A stretch of DNA of 16,901 nucleotides from Acetivibrio sp964466645 (GTDB lineage Bacteria > Bacillota > Clostridia > Acetivibrionales > Acetivibrionaceae). A program made the position numbers and the translations under genes. Shown here in pieces: positions 1 to 8,805 of the stretch; position 1 is the stretch's first letter, and every line of letters begins with the position of its first letter. The stretch covers positions 1-16,901 of the forward strand of contig CAYXPB010000092.1 of the NCBI GenBank assembly GCA_964466645.1, in the 5' to 3' direction. A model generated the notes under the pieces. That model searched no databases, had not been told where the DNA came from, and worked only from the letters and a program-made list of their open reading frames with translations.

Positions 1-2
1 CC

Positions 3-452
3 TTTGGTCATGTTGCTGGAGATAACATTTTAAGAAAACTAGCAAAAATACTGGTAGCATCAGTTAGAGACGTTGACATTGTTGCTAGATACGGTGGAGA
101 GGAATTTATTGTTGTATGCCCTAACACTTCCATCGGTGGAACTGCAATACTTGCCGAGAGAATACGGGAAAACGTGCAAAATACAATATTCCACTCAGGT
201 AGCTTTGATATTAAATTGACCATTAGTTTAGGATTAAGTAGTATGTCTTCATCTTCTCTAGTGGGGGGTGAGATTAATTCATCTAAACTGATTGAAGAGG
301 CGGATTTGGCTTTGTATAAGGCAAAGGCTTCAGGACGTAACAGAGTTGCTGTACATACTAATGAATTAGGTGCGATTTGTATTGATGATAGCATAAAGTA
401 TAAGCGGTTGTTTACAGAGCTTGCGGATACAAAAGATAAGTTTACTCATTGA
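3..452 (+). CDS. Diguanylate cyclase, GGDEF domain (3' part, 5' end outside window)
   Basis: This is the C-terminal 149 residues of a GGDEF protein, which would make cyclic di-GMP from two GTP. The reading frame is open from base 3. It shows FGHVAGDN, where the metal/nucleotide-binding part begins, then the signature GGEEF with RYGGEEF context, and later ADLALYKAKASGRNRV, the usual C-terminal helix of the domain. An I-site RxxD (RDVD) lies exactly five residues before GGEEF, so feedback inhibition by c-di-GMP is expected. GGEEF is a functional variant of GGDEF in known cyclases. A tail of about 30 residues follows the domain. The sensory N-terminus is outside the window, so the input signal is unknown. 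A perfect hairpin follows 33 bases after the stop. Confidence 0.93.
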   Translation, partial: FGHVAGDNILRKLAKILVASVRDVDIVARYGGEEFIVVCPNTSIGGTAILAERIRENVQNTIFHSGSFDIKLTISLGLSSMSSSSLVGGEINSSKLIEEADLALYKAKASGRNRVAVHTNELGAICIDDSIKYKRLFTELADTKDKFTH

Positions 453-485
453 TGTCTATTTGCTGCAAGTTTAAACAATCGTACT

Positions 486-522
486 AACTACCCATAATGA
501 CTTTTTATCATTATGGGTAGTT
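486..522 (+). terminator. Intrinsic terminator after the GGDEF gene
   Basis: A perfect 15-bp inverted repeat (486-500 with 508-522) around a 7-base loop, followed by a short T-rich stretch (TTTCC). The T tract is weak, but position right after the stop codon fits a terminator for the plus-strand gene. Confidence 0.7.
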
Positions 523-613
523 TCCTAATTAACTCCAGATGATATTCTTCTCGATATTGATTCTACACTTAATTGGTCATGTTAGAACTTCATATTGGAG
601 CAATTATTTAAAA

Positions 614-1543
614 TTACATTTCTTCAATTCGGACTTCTCTAATCAATTTATACACTTCATCCCTGTTTACAATACCAATCTCTGCATATTGTGCATTATT
701 GGCACCACAAGCAGAACCAAGTCTTAATGCCTCTTCCACTTCAAGCCCTTTCGACAATGCCACTGCAAAACCTGCAACCATTGAATCGCCAGACCCTATG
801 GTGTTTGCCACTTCAACAAATGGCGCATAAGCCCTAAAGCTTCTATCCTTCGTTACCACTAGTGCACCTTTCTCACCTAATGAAGCAACAACAATTGCTA
901 CGCCCTCTCTTTGGATAGATTTACAGGCTTCTAACACATGAGAAATATCCTTTAATTCTCTATTGACAAGACTTTCAAGTTCCCTTAAATTTGGTTTTAT
1001 CAAATACGGCTTTGCCTCAATACCCTGTTTTAAAACATCTCCACTAGCATCTAGAATAACTTTTACATCATACTTTTTTGCTTCAATAATAAGTAGCTTG
1101 TATATATCATTTCCAATACCTGCAGGAAGCCCACCCGAACAGACAACAACTTTGGTATTTTTAAGTGCTCTTCTATATATTGAAATTAAATTTCCCATAT
1201 TCTCTTCTGTTATCAAAGGTCCTGTTTCTAGTACTTCTGTCTCTGTTCCATTTATTTTATCAATAATATTGTTATTTGTTCTAGACTCACCTTCAACTTC
1301 AATAAACTCTGTAATAGCACCAAGTTTTTTCAACTGTTCAACCAACCACTCCCCAGTATGACCACCTTTAAATCCGATGGATAAAACATTTTCACCTAAC
1401 GCTCTTATAACTCGTGAAACATTTATACCTTTACCTCCCGCCGACTTTATTGTATCTCTTACACGGAACAAACCACCGGCCTGAAAATTATCTGCAAAAT
1501 ATATCTTGTCTACCGCAGGATTTAAAACCACAGTTGTAATCAT
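614..1543 (-). CDS. PfkB/1-phosphofructokinase-family sugar-phosphate kinase
   Basis: This 309-residue protein is a ribokinase-fold kinase of the 1-phosphofructokinase/tagatose-6-phosphate kinase group, which phosphorylates a sugar phosphate with ATP. It starts MITTVVLNPAVDK, carries the first PfkB signature (GGKGINVSRVIRALG, about residues 36-50) and the second (NTIGSGDSMVAGFA, near residue 248), whose Asp is the catalytic base. Length and motif order are normal. An upstream in-frame TTG would add four residues, but GGAG sits six bases before the ATG at 1543 and overlaps that TTG, so the ATG is chosen. There is no fructose PTS gene or DeoR regulator beside it, so whether the substrate is fructose 1-phosphate, tagatose 6-phosphate or fructose 6-phosphate cannot be decided. 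It appears monocistronic. Confidence 0.9.
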   Translation of the reverse strand: MITTVVLNPAVDKIYFADNFQAGGLFRVRDTIKSAGGKGINVSRVIRALGENVLSIGFKGGHTGEWLVEQLKKLGAITEFIEVEGESRTNNNIIDKINGTETEVLETGPLITEENMGNLISIYRRALKNTKVVVCSGGLPAGIGNDIYKLLIIEAKKYDVKVILDASGDVLKQGIEAKPYLIKPNLRELESLVNRELKDISHVLEACKSIQREGVAIVVASLGEKGALVVTKDRSFRAYAPFVEVANTIGSGDSMVAGFAVALSKGLEVEEALRLGSACGANNAQYAEIGIVNRDEVYKLIREVRIEEM

Positions 1544-1573
1544 AATAATCTCCAAAAAACTATATTTTCTTCA

Positions 1574-1601
1574 ATTATACCATAGCCCGATATAGTCGCA
1601 A
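1574..1601 (-). promoter_or_regulatory. Sigma-A promoter of the PfkB-family kinase
   Basis: Reading the minus strand: TTGCGA (1596-1601), a 16-base spacer, then TATAAT (1574-1579) preceded by TGG, an extended -10. It lies 30 bases upstream of the ATG. Confidence 0.7.
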
Positions 1602-1708
1602 GAATTCTCTTCTGTGATTCAACAGTTTGTCTTTTTGAAGAAAGCAATTCACTTTCTTTAGAAATAGAAAAACCTCTATCAGTGGTGTATTACAATAACC
1701 TCGTTTAT

Positions 1709-2674
1709 CTATAATACCTCAAAGTGCCCCTCATTTATCCATCTAATATTTTCAAATTCCTTTAATTTATTCGATAGATTAAATAGAGCATTATCCTTAT
1801 TCTTTGCCTCAATCATCACATCAAAATCTCTATCAAGCTTTTTAGCTGTTATCAAAAAACTATAAAACTCCTCTGGCTCAATATCGTCAGCATGGCTTCT
1901 AAACTCTTTTTGGCTCTTTGGACTTGAAAAATGAACCTTTGGAACAAAATATTCATCTTTCCAAGTTTCAAATACATCACTTAGTATATCTTCTAGATTT
2001 TCTCTCTCATTTGCACAATTGTGATGATGCACATCTAAAACCATTGGAACTCTAAGTTCCTTACATATTCCTAAAACATCTTTTGCTGTATACGCCTTGT
2101 CATCATTCTCCAATATAAGCCTCCTTCTTATTCTATCTGGAAGCTTTACAAAGTTTTCTTTAAATCTTTCTATAGACAATTCCTTGTTCTTATATACGCC
2201 GCCTATATGCATAACAAGCTTGTACTTATAATCTTCAAGGCCCATAGCTTCAAATAATTTAACATGGTAATCAAGGTCTCTTAAAGAGTTGTCAAAGACT
2301 TTATCAGTAGATGAGTTTATAAGGGTGTAATGATCAGGATGAGCACTTATGCGAAAATTGTTTTCTTTTACAAATTGCCCTATTTCTATATATTCATCCA
2401 TAAAGTCACCTATATAATCCCACTCTTTTGTTATTGGGTGGGTTGCAAGGGGAACAAGCTTAGAGGTCAATCTATAAATATCAATGTTATAGGCTTTGCT
2501 ATACCGAAGTATCCTTAAAGTATTATTTAGATTTTCCCTTGTTATTTCTCTAAGTCTGTGTAATTTACCCTCTTCACTTGCCAGCTTCGAAAACGTCTTA
2601 ACCGTAATAGTACCGGAAGGTGAACAATTTTCCAAATTTAGAGTCATTGCAACATAACCAAGTCTTACAAGCAT
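1709..2674 (-). CDS. uvsE: UV damage endonuclease UvsE (UVDE family)
   Basis: A complete 321-residue TIM-barrel endonuclease that nicks DNA 5' of UV photoproducts and some other lesions, starting an excision repair route independent of UvrABC. The family landmarks are all present: N-terminal RLGYV, THP at residue 79, SAHPDH near 110, MHIGG near 156, LENDD at 188, LDVHHH at 213, KVHFSSPK at 246, SHADD at 260 and MIEAKNKD at 287. These supply the His/Glu/Asp residues expected to hold the metal cluster and the Lys conserved in the family. The ATG is preceded by GGGGAA at a six-base distance. TATAAT-like boxes lie just upstream (2692-2702), but without a convincing -35. It is followed on the same strand by the kinase, which has its own promoter. 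Confidence 0.93.
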   Translation of the reverse strand: MLVRLGYVAMTLNLENCSPSGTITVKTFSKLASEEGKLHRLREITRENLNNTLRILRYSKAYNIDIYRLTSKLVPLATHPITKEWDYIGDFMDEYIEIGQFVKENNFRISAHPDHYTLINSSTDKVFDNSLRDLDYHVKLFEAMGLEDYKYKLVMHIGGVYKNKELSIERFKENFVKLPDRIRRRLILENDDKAYTAKDVLGICKELRVPMVLDVHHHNCANERENLEDILSDVFETWKDEYFVPKVHFSSPKSQKEFRSHADDIEPEEFYSFLITAKKLDRDFDVMIEAKNKDNALFNLSNKLKEFENIRWINEGHFEVL

Positions 2675-2756
2675 ACAACATTCCCCATTGCATTATATTA
2701 TAGTGTTATTGTATCCATATAAATTAAAAAATATTTAAAGCAAGAATTTAAAAATC

Positions 2757-3446
2757 TCAGTTTCCTACTATAGAGTTTTGGTCGTCATAAAAAGTTCCAT
2801 TCACAGTTACTTCGATTACATCAAAGTTATATATACCTTTTAGAGTTCCAAGGTTTTTATAGGCATTATCCGAATTTGATAATGGAATATCACCTATCCA
2901 TGCTGCAACAGTGTAGTTACCGTCAGGCATGTTAATATAGGTGTAGACTTTTCTGTTCTCTGGATTAATTTTAATAGATACTGTTGTTTTTTCAGTTACT
3001 CTGAAAATTTTCTGTCCGTATTTAATGTATTCCCTGTATTTATACTTTTCACTACTTTCAAATGTACCAGACCCTTGATATCCCTCAAGTATTTCTTTCA
3101 GGAATTCATGGGTAAATTCACCGCTTTTCTCGCTATGCTTTATTTCCTCGTCATCTTTAGTATAGTCTAATTTTTCAACCGTCAACATCTTCACTCCGTC
3201 AACCCCTGTAGGGTCCTTTGCTGTCAATGCTGCTGACCGTCTTTCATAGCTTTTTCCGCTTTTATATATGGGTTCGTTTTGTAAATTTACGGGTTCCTTA
3301 TTGCTATTTACATACATCATATCAGACTCATAGCGGAAGGAATCTGTAACAGCCTGTACAAGATCTTTATGATCTTTAGTTTCGTCCCGTGTTGTCTTAT
3401 ATGTAACCGTCTCAACCGTAAATGTATACGTGCCTGTAGGTGGAAA
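2757..3446 (-). pseudogene. 5'-truncated gene for an unrecognised beta-rich protein
   Basis: About 230 codons remain of a minus-strand gene that I do not recognise. The frame is open and ends with a clean TGA. The sequence is rich in alternating hydrophobic/polar beta-strand patterns (GTYTFTVETVTYKTT, EKTTVSIKIN, MPDGNYTVAAWIGD, FDVIEVTVNGTFYDD) with a charged middle, which suggests a secreted or surface domain. No signal peptide or ribosome binding site precedes it: the only ATGs (3480-3482 and 3462-3464) lie inside DNA that codes on the other strand for the subtilase His motif. Native coding seems to begin around FPPTGTYTF, at the junction near 3446. The N-terminus has therefore been lost, although the remaining codons are not decayed. 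A misassembly could give the same picture. Confidence 0.6.
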
Positions 3447-3458
3447 TTTGGTGATAGT
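3441..3458. other. Rearrangement junction between two head-to-head gene remnants
   Basis: Around these bases, coding sense switches from minus strand (left) to plus strand (right). Both flanking genes lack their 5' ends, start codons and ribosome binding sites. A deletion spanning the start regions of two divergent genes, or an inversion endpoint, would produce this. No IS end or target duplication is visible here. Confidence 0.5.
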
Positions 3459-4019
3459 GCTCATGGAACAGTAGTTGCTCAAGGTGTTCTACTGAGTTGT
3501 CCAAATGCAACAATTTTTGCTTATGATACACATACAGAAGGCAGCAATACTTCCAGATATACAATCCCTAACACAGAGTCTGTAGATTATGATAAAATGT
3601 TTGAAGACATTACAAACCGTGCTATTGCAGATGACATAGATATTATTGTTATCAGTACAGCCCTTGGGCGTGTAAATAATTACTCTAAAACTTTGAATGC
3701 ACTACAAAATTTTGACGGACTTGTTTTCAAATCAGCAGGAAATGACGGAGTTCTAATTGATACAAATAATAAAGATGAAGTTATGTCTTTTTGGTATGAA
3801 AACGGTCAATATGATAATATCGTAATTGTTGGTGGTTATGATTCTTATAATATGAACCGCACATCCTACAATTATAGTCCCAATCATGTTGCAATTGCGG
3901 GATGTGAAGATATGGTTGGGTATTCACCAATTACACAATCCATACAATCTATAACTGGCACTTCATTCGCTACCCCTATTGTTGCAGGTACTGCTGCCTT
4001 ACTTGGGAATTTATATTAG
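3453..4019 (+). pseudogene. 5'-truncated S8 subtilisin-like serine protease
   Basis: The open frame encodes about 188 residues of a subtilase catalytic domain. It begins within the His motif (DSAHGTVVAQG, His codon 3462-3464), includes the oxyanion-hole region KSAGNDG, and ends with the Ser motif GTSFATPIVAGTAALL (Ser codon 3963-3965). The upstream third, with the catalytic Asp, the prodomain and any signal peptide, is missing. Reading upstream in frame gives only the antisense of the neighbouring remnant, with no ribosome binding site. A product would lack the Asp of the Asp-His-Ser triad and could not be active. The C-terminus, soon after the Ser helix, looks natural for a small subtilase. 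The remaining codons are intact, which suggests a recent loss. Confidence 0.8.
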
Positions 4020-4082
4020 CCAATTAATTTTGGTCATACCATGGTATAACCGCAAGAATTTAGAATTAAAATCATTGAATTC

Positions 4083-4121
4083 AGAATTCAGAATAATAAA
4101 TTTTTCATTATTCTGAGTTCT
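4083..4121 (+). terminator. Hairpin, possible terminator of the subtilase remnant
   Basis: Fifteen paired bases with one G-U (4083-4097 with 4107-4121) around a nine-base loop, followed by TAAATTTTC. The T tract is interrupted, so it may be only a structured spacer. The rest of 4020-4216 holds no gene; a near-perfect 20-base palindrome centred on ATACCATGGTAT (4033-4052) lies just after the subtilase stop. Confidence 0.4.
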
Positions 4122-4216
4122 AAATTTTCTATAGGTGTTTTTTAAGTTTGGCTCTGTATTTTATATATTTTATTTGCTGATATGAACTAATAAATTAGGC
4201 TGAATTTGCAGTTATT

Positions 4217-5767
4217 TTAAAATTTTTTAACTATAAATTGACCATACGCTTTATTGAGTTTTAAAGCTACTCTATTGAGGTCATTAACATATCCATTACG
4301 GTAAAAAAATAACAACGCTTCATTTAGACAAAATATAGACTTCTCAATATTGGCATCTTCATTACTGATGACAGAAAATTCATAATAAATCTCTGCTATT
4401 TCTTCATTAAGTTGTGCATTATCTAATTTATATTTTTCTTTTGAAAATATCATTAAACTATCTTTATAAAATGCCCCTGCCGATTTCAAATTCTCAACTT
4501 TGCGATCTATACTAAATTTTCTCTTGTACACTCCACCTAAAGCTTTACTAACTTTTGAATAGCTTTCAGGAAAACTTTCAACACTCCATACTTCCATTGC
4601 TTCCTTATAAGCTTCTATAGCTTCATCGAGTCTAATTTCATCACCTTGCATATCCCATAAATGCACATAACAATTTCCTATATCATAATGTATAAGAGCA
4701 TAGGTAGCCGATTCTTTTTCTAATTTATGTAACTTTAGTGCTTCTATATAGAAAGAAATAGACTTTAATATATTTTCAGACGCCAATTCTTTCATATTAG
4801 CTGTTTTTTGGGTCAAACCCAAATTGTAAAATATTAAGGCCTTTCCAAGTATTGATATGTTTTCTTTATAATCAACTGCTTCATTTAATATCTCTAAGGA
4901 TCTATCAAGCTTTTTTCTATCGTTAGTCATTTCAAACGAAGCCCTGTATAACTTTCCAAGATTGTTTAGTGAAGAAATATAACTATCTAAAAAATCCCCA
5001 GCTTTTAAGAGCTCAAGTGCTTTTTCGCAATATTTTATTGCATAACTTACATTTATGCTGGTGTCTTTTGTTTCAGAAAGTAATCCATAAGCATTTCCCA
5101 TATTAATCAAAACATGTACATATAAGTCCTGATTTTCGTCAGGACTTATATTATTGAGTATATCCTTATATTTTTTAATAGCCTCTTCCAACTTATTTTT
5201 GCTCAAAAGTCTGTCAGCATAACTTAACATATCGTAAATTGTATCTTTGGTGTATGCCTCAAAAACATTTATTATAATGCCCTTACCGGCTATAATTATA
5301 TTCCCTTCGCCCTCGACGTATACACTTTTTTCATCATACCCAGACAAAATTATTAAATTTTCCTTATTGTTCCATCTTATTTGTACGCCAAATCTCTCAG
5401 CAATAAATTTGCTTTGTACATATATCTCTCCATCTATAATTTCAAAAGGCTTTTCAAGCATTATTTTTTCTTCATCAATACTTACCACTGAAGCAGCAAC
5501 ATCAATACAAATAGTACTATCATTCTTTGTGAAGATAAGCCCGTTTTTTGTACTATCATCTTTCTGACTCCAACCAATAAACTCTAATGCCTTAACTATT
5601 GAAACATATACGGTATTATTTATTTTAATTTGAGGAACACCTATCACTCGGTTATCATTGTTTATTATTACTTTCTTGTCTTGTGCATAAAGTTTCAATG
5701 TAGTCACTTCAAAAGTTAATGCAGTTATAAGCATTACAATCAAAAATTTTAGTATAAACTTTTTCAT
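4217..5767 (-). CDS. Secreted stalk-domain/TPR protein (smaller paralogue)
   Basis: This 516-residue protein has a signal peptide (about 1-28, ending LYAQD), a copper-amine-oxidase N-terminal-like stalk domain (about 32-142, with VYVSIVKALEFIGW and IYVQSKFIAERFG resembling its two structural repeats) and about six helical TPR-like repeats (about 175-510). The stalk domain occurs in clostridial wall proteins and is not itself an oxidase. Between stalk and repeats lies a segment with VEGEGNIIIAGKGIIIN, whose counterpart occurs in the upstream neighbour, so the two are paralogues. It starts four bases after the upstream stop, and its ribosome binding site overlaps that stop, so the pair is co-transcribed and probably translationally coupled. 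TPR arrays bind proteins; no partner or enzyme activity can be named. No clear terminator follows it. Confidence 0.85.
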   Translation of the reverse strand: MKKFILKFLIVMLITALTFEVTTLKLYAQDKKVIINNDNRVIGVPQIKINNTVYVSIVKALEFIGWSQKDDSTKNGLIFTKNDSTICIDVAASVVSIDEEKIMLEKPFEIIDGEIYVQSKFIAERFGVQIRWNNKENLIILSGYDEKSVYVEGEGNIIIAGKGIIINVFEAYTKDTIYDMLSYADRLLSKNKLEEAIKKYKDILNNISPDENQDLYVHVLINMGNAYGLLSETKDTSINVSYAIKYCEKALELLKAGDFLDSYISSLNNLGKLYRASFEMTNDRKKLDRSLEILNEAVDYKENISILGKALIFYNLGLTQKTANMKELASENILKSISFYIEALKLHKLEKESATYALIHYDIGNCYVHLWDMQGDEIRLDEAIEAYKEAMEVWSVESFPESYSKVSKALGGVYKRKFSIDRKVENLKSAGAFYKDSLMIFSKEKYKLDNAQLNEEIAEIYYEFSVISNEDANIEKSIFCLNEALLFFYRNGYVNDLNRVALKLNKAYGQFIVKKF

Positions 5768-5771
5768 AGAA

Positions 5772-5778
5772 TCACCTT
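5772..5778 (-). promoter_or_regulatory. Ribosome binding site overlapping the upstream stop codon
   Basis: AAGGTGA on the minus strand includes the TGA stop of the large stalk/TPR gene and sits four bases before the ATG of the smaller paralogue. This arrangement supports coupled translation of the two proteins. Confidence 0.75.
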
Positions 5779-8585
5779 AAAACAGCTTTCTTCTCGCTTA
5801 TCTCCTTATAAATAATAGGATAATTTTCTTCGTCATATATCTTCAGAGCTTCCTCATAGTTTTTTATGGCTTTTATTGTATTTTCTTTTTTATGTTCTAT
5901 ATCTGATAGTTTTGCATACACATCTCCTAAGTGGTGGCAAAATTCAGCATAGTACAAAGGATATTCCGCATTAGAGTACCTTTCAAGGTGCTCTTTGGAT
6001 AATTCTAAAGCTGTATTAATATTATCCTCTTTGTTTTTAACATCTGAAAGCTCAATCAATACAGCTATCTTACTGCTAATTAAATCTTTATACAAATTTA
6101 TCAAAGGATTATTTCCGCTTTTTAGTATATTTAGTGCTTCCTCGTAACACTCTAATGCCTTAAAAAGATTATTTTCCTTATCACTAATTTTCGCAAGCTT
6201 TAAATGTATGTCACCAGAATTCTTTTTTAACAATAAATCATGCTCAGAAATGTCCTTGTTGCTTATATACTCTGTAACTTGCATATTCGCATCCATCGCT
6301 TGCTTATTTGCATCTATCGCTTTCTTAAAAACAGTTTCATCTTTACTAAGTTCATAAAGTTTTAAATACGCACTAGACTTTATATATTGTATACGCCCAA
6401 AAAGTGTAGTGTCATCCTTTGAAGCAATCAAGGCTGAAGCTTTATCAGATAATTCTATAGCCTTATTGGCATTTTCCTCTTTATCAAACACAGAGGACAT
6501 ATCAAGATAATTTTCAGCTATATCAAGCTGAACCCATGCAAGTCTTTCCGCTTCATTCTTGTCAATAAATTTTAATGCTTTTTCATAGTTTTCTATGGCC
6601 TTCAATGAGTTCTCCTTTGTATCTTCCAACTTAGCTTTAAGCGAATTACAATCACCTATAAACCTCACAACATCAGCATAAATGAATTGAAAAGAGTTTT
6701 CACGAAAAACCTTTAACGAATTGTCATAAGACTTAAGAGCTAAATCCAAGTTTTTCTTTGGATCTTTTAGCATTGCCAGCCGATAATAAGTTGTTCCTAA
6801 AGATTTGTTTATATCGGCATAATAAACAGGATGTGTTTCAAACTTATAAATTTCCAAAGCTTTAGTGTAGCATTCTATCGCTTTACTAATATTACTTTCA
6901 GAATTCTCATTTCCGACTAAAATTCCATATGCAGAGCCCAAATGTGCACAAGCTTCCCCATAGTATAAAGGATACTTCTCCTTTTTAAAAACTTTTAGTG
7001 CATCCTCAAAAAATTCAATAGCTTTTATGCAATTAGTTTCTAGATCAACATACTCTGCTAAATTTGCATATACTCTTCCTTGATTTATCTTGAGCATTCC
7101 ATAGTTAATTGGATACTGCGCAACAGTAAATACTTTAGAGCTATCTTCGAAAGCTTTAATAGCTTTATTTAAGTTTTCAACCCGGTTAGTATTTGCAACA
7201 ACACCCACAAAATATGCAAAGCCCAAATTGTTATTGTTTACACCGTATTCATAGGGATACTCCTCTATTGTATATATCCTTAAAGCATCCTTTGTCGACA
7301 TAACCGCATTATTTAAGTTTTCCTCATTAGGCATCATCATCAGAAATTGAAGGTATAAGGCCGCAATGCCAGTTTTAATTTTAGCATAACTTAAAGGCTC
7401 ACTATCTTCAGTTATAATTTTTAAGGATTCGTTGTAAGAGTCTATACCTTTTTGAAGTACTTCACTATCTCCCGTTAATCTGAAAAGATAGGTATAAGCT
7501 TCAGCTTGATTGCTTTTTACAAAGGCATAATCTTTAGAATATTTTTCTTCGCTAAATACGTTTAATGCAAGCTCAAATGCTTCAAATGCTTTTATAAGTT
7601 TTTCTTTTGCATCGTTTCCCCTTGAAGACTTTATTAAGGTCATACCTTTAACATTTTGAAAGCTTGCATAGTAATACGGATGTTGATCTTTATTATAAAA
7701 CAACAAAGCATCCTCTAGTGCATCAATTGCTTTTAAAGAATTACTATCCACATCTCTTACCAAGGACAGTAAGGAATATGCTACTCCAAGACCTTTTTGC
7801 ACGTCAGCTTTTATTGACCTGTATTTATCCTCTTGATATTTTTCAAAAACTTCCTCATATATCGATATTGCCTTAATTAGGTTTTCTTCAAAATCTTGCA
7901 TTGTAGATAGCTTTACATATGCACCTCCAAGGTTTACCATAACATAGGCATATTCTTCGGGATTTTTTGAACTAGAAACATTTCTTAGTATTTCTTCATA
8001 TTTGTCAATTGCCCCATTTATGTTTAGGTTCTCATATAAATTATCCGCTTCAAGAATTTTTTCACTTACTTTGTCTGTACTATATAACCTTACAATATTA
8101 GCAATAATGTCTTCACCGACGGCTATAATATTATTATTGCCGCTAACTGCAAGACCATCGCTGTTTTTATTATTCACCAAAACGGCGTTTAGCTCCTTGT
8201 CCAACTCAACAAAAGCACCTAAAACCAATTCTATCAATTCTGAAGATGTGAAAATCCTTCCGTCAGTAATGATAATATCTTCTTTTACTTCTTTACCTTC
8301 AACAGTTATCTTTCCAGTATCAACAAAAAAAACAACTGTCTTTTCAGCTTTAGTGCATACAGCTGTCCTCTTCTCGTTATCCCAATTAACTTTATAGCCA
8401 AAAAGCTCAAAAAGCTCCCTCACAGGCATTAATAGCTTATTGTCTTCAACATAAGGTAGGGTATTAAATTTCACTTCTACATCATTAACTCGTAAACTTA
8501 AGTCTTGTGTACTTGCCATAGCCGTTAAAGGCAATGCTGCAATAAAAGTTGAAAAAATCACTGCTTTCAATACTTTGTTTTTCAC
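5772..8585 (-). CDS. Secreted stalk-domain protein with long TPR-like array (larger paralogue)
   Basis: This 937-residue protein begins with a signal peptide (1-25, ending TAMAS). A stalk domain of the copper-amine-oxidase N-terminal type follows (about 28-138: LLMPVRELFELFGYKVNWD, then a second, weaker half). A linker with VSGNNNIIAVGEDIIAN leads into a helical array from about residue 175 to the end. The array unit is roughly 47 residues, typified by KAIEFFEDALKVFKKEKYP then LYYGEACAHLGSAYGIL, longer than the classical 34-residue TPR. The start is a GTG at 8583-8585 with GGGGGAG six bases upstream; no better ATG is near. It heads a two-gene operon. A role as an extracellular or wall-associated binding scaffold is inferred. 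Its own promoter is not clear in the 421-base upstream region. Confidence 0.87.
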   Translation of the reverse strand: MKNKVLKAVIFSTFIAALPLTAMASTQDLSLRVNDVEVKFNTLPYVEDNKLLMPVRELFELFGYKVNWDNEKRTAVCTKAEKTVVFFVDTGKITVEGKEVKEDIIITDGRIFTSSELIELVLGAFVELDKELNAVLVNNKNSDGLAVSGNNNIIAVGEDIIANIVRLYSTDKVSEKILEADNLYENLNINGAIDKYEEILRNVSSSKNPEEYAYVMVNLGGAYVKLSTMQDFEENLIKAISIYEEVFEKYQEDKYRSIKADVQKGLGVAYSLLSLVRDVDSNSLKAIDALEDALLFYNKDQHPYYYASFQNVKGMTLIKSSRGNDAKEKLIKAFEAFELALNVFSEEKYSKDYAFVKSNQAEAYTYLFRLTGDSEVLQKGIDSYNESLKIITEDSEPLSYAKIKTGIAALYLQFLMMMPNEENLNNAVMSTKDALRIYTIEEYPYEYGVNNNNLGFAYFVGVVANTNRVENLNKAIKAFEDSSKVFTVAQYPINYGMLKINQGRVYANLAEYVDLETNCIKAIEFFEDALKVFKKEKYPLYYGEACAHLGSAYGILVGNENSESNISKAIECYTKALEIYKFETHPVYYADINKSLGTTYYRLAMLKDPKKNLDLALKSYDNSLKVFRENSFQFIYADVVRFIGDCNSLKAKLEDTKENSLKAIENYEKALKFIDKNEAERLAWVQLDIAENYLDMSSVFDKEENANKAIELSDKASALIASKDDTTLFGRIQYIKSSAYLKLYELSKDETVFKKAIDANKQAMDANMQVTEYISNKDISEHDLLLKKNSGDIHLKLAKISDKENNLFKALECYEEALNILKSGNNPLINLYKDLISSKIAVLIELSDVKNKEDNINTALELSKEHLERYSNAEYPLYYAEFCHHLGDVYAKLSDIEHKKENTIKAIKNYEEALKIYDEENYPIIYKEISEKKAVLR
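5775..8063 (-). repeat. About 15 tandem protein repeats of roughly 47 residues
   Basis: Within the large stalk/TPR gene, units begin with KAI/KAL followed by Y/F, EDALK-like helix, a YP turn, then a second helix with LG-AY, and a charged segment ending in -N-. I count about fourteen full units plus partial ends. The copies differ strongly at DNA level, so the array is old and not a recent slippage expansion. Confidence 0.75.
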
Positions 8586-8805
8586 TAATTGCTCCCCCTA
8601 AAATAAATTATTCTATATCTATCTATTACTCTGTATATTCTAACATCTTATCCTCTACAATAAAAGAATTATCCGAATGTTTTGCAAATGAAACGGTCCC
8701 TCATTAATCGTTTGAATTCTTTATGATATTTTTCTGAACATAAACTGAAAGAAACTTGATTATCCCATTAATTAACAGTTGTACAACGCTTATTTCCCAA
8801 GCTTT

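Noticed and set aside
539..727. Plus-strand 62-codon ORF overlapping the kinase 3' end
   Set aside because: Mostly antisense to the kinase, no ribosome binding site and no protein-like features.
1544..1555. TTG start adding four residues to the PfkB-family kinase
   Set aside because: The GGAG ribosome binding site overlaps this codon and is correctly spaced for the ATG at 1541-1543.
1638..1658. AAGAAAG/CTTTCTT hairpin as terminator of uvsE
   Set aside because: On the minus strand the stem is followed by CAAAAAG, not a T run, so it does not look like an intrinsic terminator.
3369..3452. Plus-strand ATG as the start of the subtilase
   Set aside because: The 28 codons before the His motif are the exact antisense of the well-formed minus-strand remnant and no ribosome binding site is present.
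4033..4052. 20-base near-palindrome centred on ATACCATGGTAT as an operator
   Set aside because: It lies downstream of a gene remnant with no promoter near it, so a regulatory role has no support.
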